DNA of 23,830 nucleotides from CAYTYZ01 sp964448465 (GTDB lineage: Bacteria; Patescibacteriota; Microgenomatia; UBA12405): the NCBI GenBank assembly GCA_964448465.1, contig CAYUVY010000013.1, positions 1 through 23,830 of the forward strand, in the 5' to 3' direction. The position numbers were made by a program, and so were the translations under genes. Of the stretch, positions 20,714-23,830 are shown piece after piece. The stretch's first letter is position 1; each line of letters starts with the position of its first letter. The notes under the pieces are model-generated. The model saw only the letters and a program-made list of their open reading frames with translations, made no database searches and was not told the DNA's origin.

Positions 20714-22027
20714 TTAACCTATCACTTCAATTTTCGCCCCTAGTTTGTTGTAAGTCTCAAGCAAATCCGGATAGCGCCTACTTAACACTTCCACTCCACT
20801 GATTGTCGTTTCCACCGGGTCCGCCAAAGCCGCCAAAAGTATTGCAAAATGAGCTTGAATTACCCCAGGTGGTGTGACCACTCCCCCACTAAATTTTACC
20901 GGTCCCGAAACTACAACTCTCTGCGGGTCGCAAATTAAAATATTTGCTCCCATATTATTCAATTCTCGAATAAAATCTAGTCCACTTTCATACATCCAGT
21001 TTTGCACCATCAAATCTCCCTGATTTTTGCAGGCCAAAGTTACTACCGGAGGCAGTGCATCTACCGGGAAACCTGGCCAAGGTCTAGGTAAAAACTTGGG
21101 TAAATTATTGCCCGCCATGGGAAACCCTGAATTTTTGGGGTCAATTTTAATCTCTCCACTTCCATCTACCAGCAAATCCTTGCCTACTTTTTCAATTTTA
21201 ATCCCAAATTTTTCCAAACTTTGAATAATCCCACCCGATATTTCTGCCACGTTGGCGTTTAAAATCTTTAATTTACCACCCGTCACCGCTGCCGCAACAA
21301 TTTCCCCCGCAATATCAATTTGATCTGGCCATGGTTCAAATTCTGCACCCTTTAGGTTTTTACTACCTTTTATAGCTAATTTATTTGAACTAATCCCCTC
21401 AATTTTTGCCCCCATCTCTACCAATAGATTGGCCAGCTGGGTTACGTGAGGTTCGCAGGCTGCATCAATTAGGGTTATCTCCGACTCTACTCCGGCTGCG
21501 TACATCAGCAAGTTTTCTGTAGCCGTCACACTAGCCTCAAATTGCCAAACTACCTGATTAGCAACTGGTTTACTAGGGGCCGTCAATCTGACCACCTTGT
21601 CCAAGTATTCCACTTTTACTCCAACCTTAGTAAAGACATCAATATGTGCCGCAATAGATCGTTTACCTAAAATACACCCACCCGGCACAGGAATTTCTAC
21701 CACCCCAAATCTAGCCAAAAGTGGCCCCGCCAACATTATCGAAGATCGAATTGAATTCCCCAGTTCCATATCCACTTTGTAGGAATTTAGTTTCGCGCAG
21801 TTAATTTTGATATTACTAAGATCACCTTGGTCTATTTCTGCTCCCAACAACTCTAGTATTTTAAAGATACTAACCACATCCGAAGACATCCCTAAATTTT
21901 TATAGCAAACCGTCTCGTCAGTCAAAATACAAGCCGGCAGAGCTGCCAACATCGCATTCTTATTAGGTACTAGCAAAATATCTCCAACTAAAGGTCTTCC
22001 CCCGTACACTTTTATTACCTTTGGCAT
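20714..22027 (-). CDS. murA: UDP-N-acetylglucosamine 1-carboxyvinyltransferase MurA
   Basis: 437 residues, full length for MurA/EPSP-synthase family enzymes. It transfers enolpyruvate from PEP to UDP-GlcNAc, the first committed step of peptidoglycan synthesis, in the cytoplasm. PNKNAMLAALPACIL carries the K-N pair of the substrate site. PGGCILGKR (116-123) holds Cys118, equivalent to Cys115 of E. coli and the target of fosfomycin, so the enzyme should be sensitive. PGFPVDALPP contains the catalytic Asp (FPTD in E. coli). There is a short Pro-rich insertion before it. It stands alone with no other mur genes in view. A TAGAAT lies 12 bases before the ATG and is a weak promoter candidate. Confidence 0.92.
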   Translation of the reverse strand: MPKVIKVYGGRPLVGDILLVPNKNAMLAALPACILTDETVCYKNLGMSSDVVSIFKILELLGAEIDQGDLSNIKINCAKLNSYKVDMELGNSIRSSIMLAGPLLARFGVVEIPVPGGCILGKRSIAAHIDVFTKVGVKVEYLDKVVRLTAPSKPVANQVVWQFEASVTATENLLMYAAGVESEITLIDAACEPHVTQLANLLVEMGAKIEGISSNKLAIKGSKNLKGAEFEPWPDQIDIAGEIVAAAVTGGKLKILNANVAEISGGIIQSLEKFGIKIEKVGKDLLVDGSGEIKIDPKNSGFPMAGNNLPKFLPRPWPGFPVDALPPVVTLACKNQGDLMVQNWMYESGLDFIRELNNMGANILICDPQRVVVSGPVKFSGGVVTPPGVIQAHFAILLAALADPVETTISGVEVLSRRYPDLLETYNKLGAKIEVIG

Positions 22028-22074
22028 ATTTGTATTCTTATTCTAACAAAAGATCTACCCAATATCTCGCAAGC

Positions 22075-22102
22075 TTGCTTTTGCTTTATTTAGTCGTATA
22101 AT
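22075..22102 (+). promoter_or_regulatory. Promoter of the four-cysteine small protein
   Basis: TTGCTT (22075-22080), 16-base spacer, perfect TATAAT (22097-22102). Start expected at about 22109, giving a leader of about 42 bases, unusual in this window. Confidence 0.7.
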
Positions 22103-22107
22103 CTGCT

Positions 22108-22144
22108 TATTTACGCGCGGACAATTATGATCCGACCGTAAATA
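22108..22144 (+). promoter_or_regulatory. 5' leader hairpin
   Basis: TATTTACG (22108-22115) pairs with CGTAAATA (22137-22144), with an inner CGGA/TCCG stem. The hairpin begins at the predicted transcript 5' end. Its loop has an ATG (22127) opening a four-codon ORF that stops in the 3' arm. It may protect or control the mRNA. Confidence 0.5.
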
Positions 22145-22150
22145 ACCAAA

Positions 22151-22366
22151 ATGAGTTGTGAATTCAAGGAAGGTAATGTTTGCTTAATTAAGCAGCACTT
22201 TGCCAGAGGTGGAAGTCTCTATTATGAAACCTACGGCACAGCTTGCGACGGCCCTGCCTGGTCAGCCTTTTGTTCCACCAAGCGAGGCGGAGAAAGGACC
22301 GTTAAACAGGCAAATAAACCAGAGGCCAAACCAGAATCTAAACCCAAAGCCAAAGGCAATCACTAA
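22151..22366 (+). CDS. Small four-cysteine protein with charged tail
   Basis: 71 residues. Cys3, Cys11, Cys32 and Cys41 are spread through the first 41 residues (MSCEFKEGNVC, GTACDGPAW, AFCSTKRGG), a number that could bind one metal ion or make two disulfides; the spacing is not a known zinc ribbon. Residues 45-71 are a Lys/Pro/Glu-rich disordered tail (KPEAKPESKPKAKGNH). No signal peptide. It has a good promoter and a structured leader, with no Shine-Dalgarno. The stop overlaps that of the convergent TPR remnant in CTAA. Family unknown. Confidence 0.65.
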   Translation: MSCEFKEGNVCLIKQHFARGGSLYYETYGTACDGPAWSAFCSTKRGGERTVKQANKPEAKPESKPKAKGNH

Positions 22367-22735
22367 CTGCCAGCCTGCAACTCTTTAATAATCCTCTTGG
22401 CACGTAAAATTTTTTGACTATACTTCTTCTTGTCCGCAATCTGAATAAATCTTTGATAATTCAGAATCGTCTCTTGTTTTCTCCCTAGTTTATAATAAAC
22501 ATCACCCAAGCCATCATATACTAAGGCATAATTTGGATCAACAATCAAAGCCTTCTGAAACGTATCTATCGCCTCTTGATAAAGCCCAAGTTAATAGAAA
22601 ACCCTACCTAAATTCTGGTAAGAGGACGCAAATTCTGGATCTATATCAATAGCTTCTTGCTATCCCAATTTTATAAGCCTGTCCCCAGTCAATAATCAAT
22701 ACTTAAGGCCGCCACTAACTGCCAAACTCTTACAA
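22363..22735 (-). pseudogene. Decayed TPR-repeat gene
   Basis: The minus frame holds clear TPR repeats broken by mutation. From the right: QEAIDIDPEFASSYQNLGRVFY, stop TAA (22591-22593), then LGLYQEAIDTFQKALIVDP and NYALVYDGLGDVYYKLG. A second in-frame stop TAG lies at 22660-22662. Upstream of it, ALSIDY and GTGL fragments lie in another frame, and about nine residues of a repeat are missing after the first QEAI. The last 61 codons (ATT/ATG-type start at 22548) remain open. The C-terminus (RFIQIADKKKY...) matches that of the intact neighbour (KFIKLADKDVY...), so this is a degraded tandem copy of its TPR part. Translation of the surviving C-terminal piece cannot be excluded. Confidence 0.8.
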
Positions 22736-22747
22736 ACCGAAACTATG

Positions 22748-23830
22748 CTAAGGTAAAATTCGGCGGAAAAAAGTCCTTACCCGACCTCCTGTTATCTTCT
22801 TTCCTTCAAACTTTGCTACTATCTCCTCAGCATACTTAACAGCTTCTCCGTAAACATCCTTATCCGCAAGTTTTATAAATTTTTTGAATGCCTCTACTGC
22901 CTCCCCGTCGCGACCCAGTGATCGAAAAGCATTCCCTAGTCCGTTGTATGGAACATAGTCATTAGGATCTATTTCTAGCGCACGCTTAAACGTTACAATA
23001 GCTTCAAAATTTAGACCAAGATTACTAAGTGCAATTCCAAGACCATTGTAAGGATCTGCAAAAGCAGGATCAATTGCAATTGCACGCCTAAATACCTCCA
23101 CGGCTTCACTGTGTCTACCAAGATCATCTAATATATTTCCAAGACCATTATAGGCATAAGAAAATGTAGGGTCAAGCGCCACGGCTTGTCTATAAGCCAC
23201 TAGGGCTTCTTCCTTAAAACCCTCTTCTGTAAGTGCATTGCCAACAGTATTCAATAAAAACTGTCTCAAGCCCTGCTCAGGATTACAAACTTCTATTTCC
23301 ACGCCCTCACTAGAATCCAACCAGGGCATTTTGTCTCTATATTTCTTTTCTCCAATTGCAAATCTCAATCCATTTTCTTTTGGACTATCACTAAATTTAA
23401 CCAAGTCATTAACTATTAATCTTCTCCTTTTCATATTTACTTCCTCAGGAATACTATCTATTAAGGGTTCATTTGCCCATGGATTCAACATGTCTCTCCA
23501 TTCCACCTCTTTATCACTGGTAACCAGCAGCAGGATTGAGTGACTAGGTACTCCTCCCACTAGGTGTTTCAACCCTATCTCACTCATCAAAGCAGATCCT
23601 AACATCGAAGCTCCAACACAGTTGATCGCTTGGTTTGCTACTATTTTGGAAGGGTTGTAGATATCGTTACTTCTTGAGTATTCCGAGATAACTTCCTGAA
23701 TTTTGTCCACAATCTTGCGTTCAAACTCACTAATTTTGGCCAAATCTCCACTCTTGCGCATCTCCTCTAACTCCGCCTTCATTTGTTCCACTCCCAGCGC
23801 CTCTCTTAAGGTCTTCTCCCCATTTTCCCA
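22748..23830 (-). CDS. Transglutaminase-like plus TPR protein, 5' end outside the window
   Basis: The frame remains open to the window edge (TLREALGVEQ precedes the GTG at 23791), so the true start lies upstream. Counting from that GTG: residues 1-45 are helical; NCVGASML (Cys58), VPSHSILL (His84) and VEWRDM (Asp100) have the order and spacing of the Cys-His-Asp triad of transglutaminase-like/SirB1-type domains, which act as proteases, peptidases or acyl transferases. Residues about 181-310 carry four TPR units (EEALVAYRQAVALDP, SEAVEVFRRAIAIDP, FEAIVTFKRALEIDP, GEAVEAFKKFIKLAD) for protein binding. A basic tail RVRTFFRRILP closes it. No membrane segment is seen in the visible part. The adjacent pseudogene is a broken copy of the TPR half. 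Confidence 0.8.
   Translation of the reverse strand, partial: WENGEKTLREALGVEQMKAELEEMRKSGDLAKISEFERKIVDKIQEVISEYSRSNDIYNPSKIVANQAINCVGASMLGSALMSEIGLKHLVGGVPSHSILLLVTSDKEVEWRDMLNPWANEPLIDSIPEEVNMKRRRLIVNDLVKFSDSPKENGLRFAIGEKKYRDKMPWLDSSEGVEIEVCNPEQGLRQFLLNTVGNALTEEGFKEEALVAYRQAVALDPTFSYAYNGLGNILDDLGRHSEAVEVFRRAIAIDPAFADPYNGLGIALSNLGLNFEAIVTFKRALEIDPNDYVPYNGLGNAFRSLGRDGEAVEAFKKFIKLADKDVYGEAVKYAEEIVAKFEGKKITGGRVRTFFRRILP

Noticed and set aside
1..23830. tRNA or rRNA genes, CRISPR arrays, prophage or toxin-antitoxin modules, reassigned TGA codons
   Set aside because: No cloverleaf arms, regular spaced repeats or hallmark proteins were seen, and TGA acts as a stop in normal genes.

Overview
The window looks like a chromosomal piece of a small-genome bacterium, most plausibly a Patescibacteria/CPR member. 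This is inferred, not proven. The DNA is moderately AT-rich, genes are packed with gaps of a few bases and overlapping stops, many small proteins have no recognisable family, and a REP-associated transposase lies among REP palindromes. TGA is used as a normal stop (for example ruvA and the NYN gene), so genetic code 25 is unlikely. No tRNA, rRNA, CRISPR array or classical insertion sequence was seen.

Layout. 1-900: 5' end of a D-2-hydroxyacid dehydrogenase and a RAYT transposase with REP palindromes around and inside it. 936-4160: a translation/ribosome block with an ABC-F ATPase, a THUMP-domain RNA methyltransferase and a KsgA/Erm-family rRNA adenine methyltransferase. 4229-5842: a strong promoter with a small ORF or RNA, a GalU-like nucleotidyltransferase, REP palindromes and an excisionase-like HTH protein. 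5868-10659: two large tandem paralogs of unknown function with repeated, possibly FHA-like domains. 10697-15300: a minus-strand operon ruvA - NYN - ruvB - aminotransferase-like - GT39-like membrane protein. 15357-18181: four small divergent paralogs of unknown function plus other small proteins. 18236-20677: a winged-helix/Nudix protein, three tandem small membrane or secreted proteins with paired cysteines, and two more exported proteins. 20714-22366: a MurA enzyme and a small four-cysteine protein. 22363-23830: a decayed TPR gene beside a transglutaminase-like/TPR protein that runs off the window.

The most striking general feature is promoter placement. In about 20 genes a sigma70-type -10 hexamer, often with an upstream TG and sometimes a good -35, ends only 5-12 bases before the start codon. 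The expected transcription start then falls on or within a few bases of the start codon, so these mRNAs should be leaderless. This rule also corrects several gene starts. The best candidates for an undescribed system are the paired FHA-like paralogs, the four-member small-protein family, and the exported dicysteine proteins with copied promoters. No mechanism can be assigned from sequence alone.
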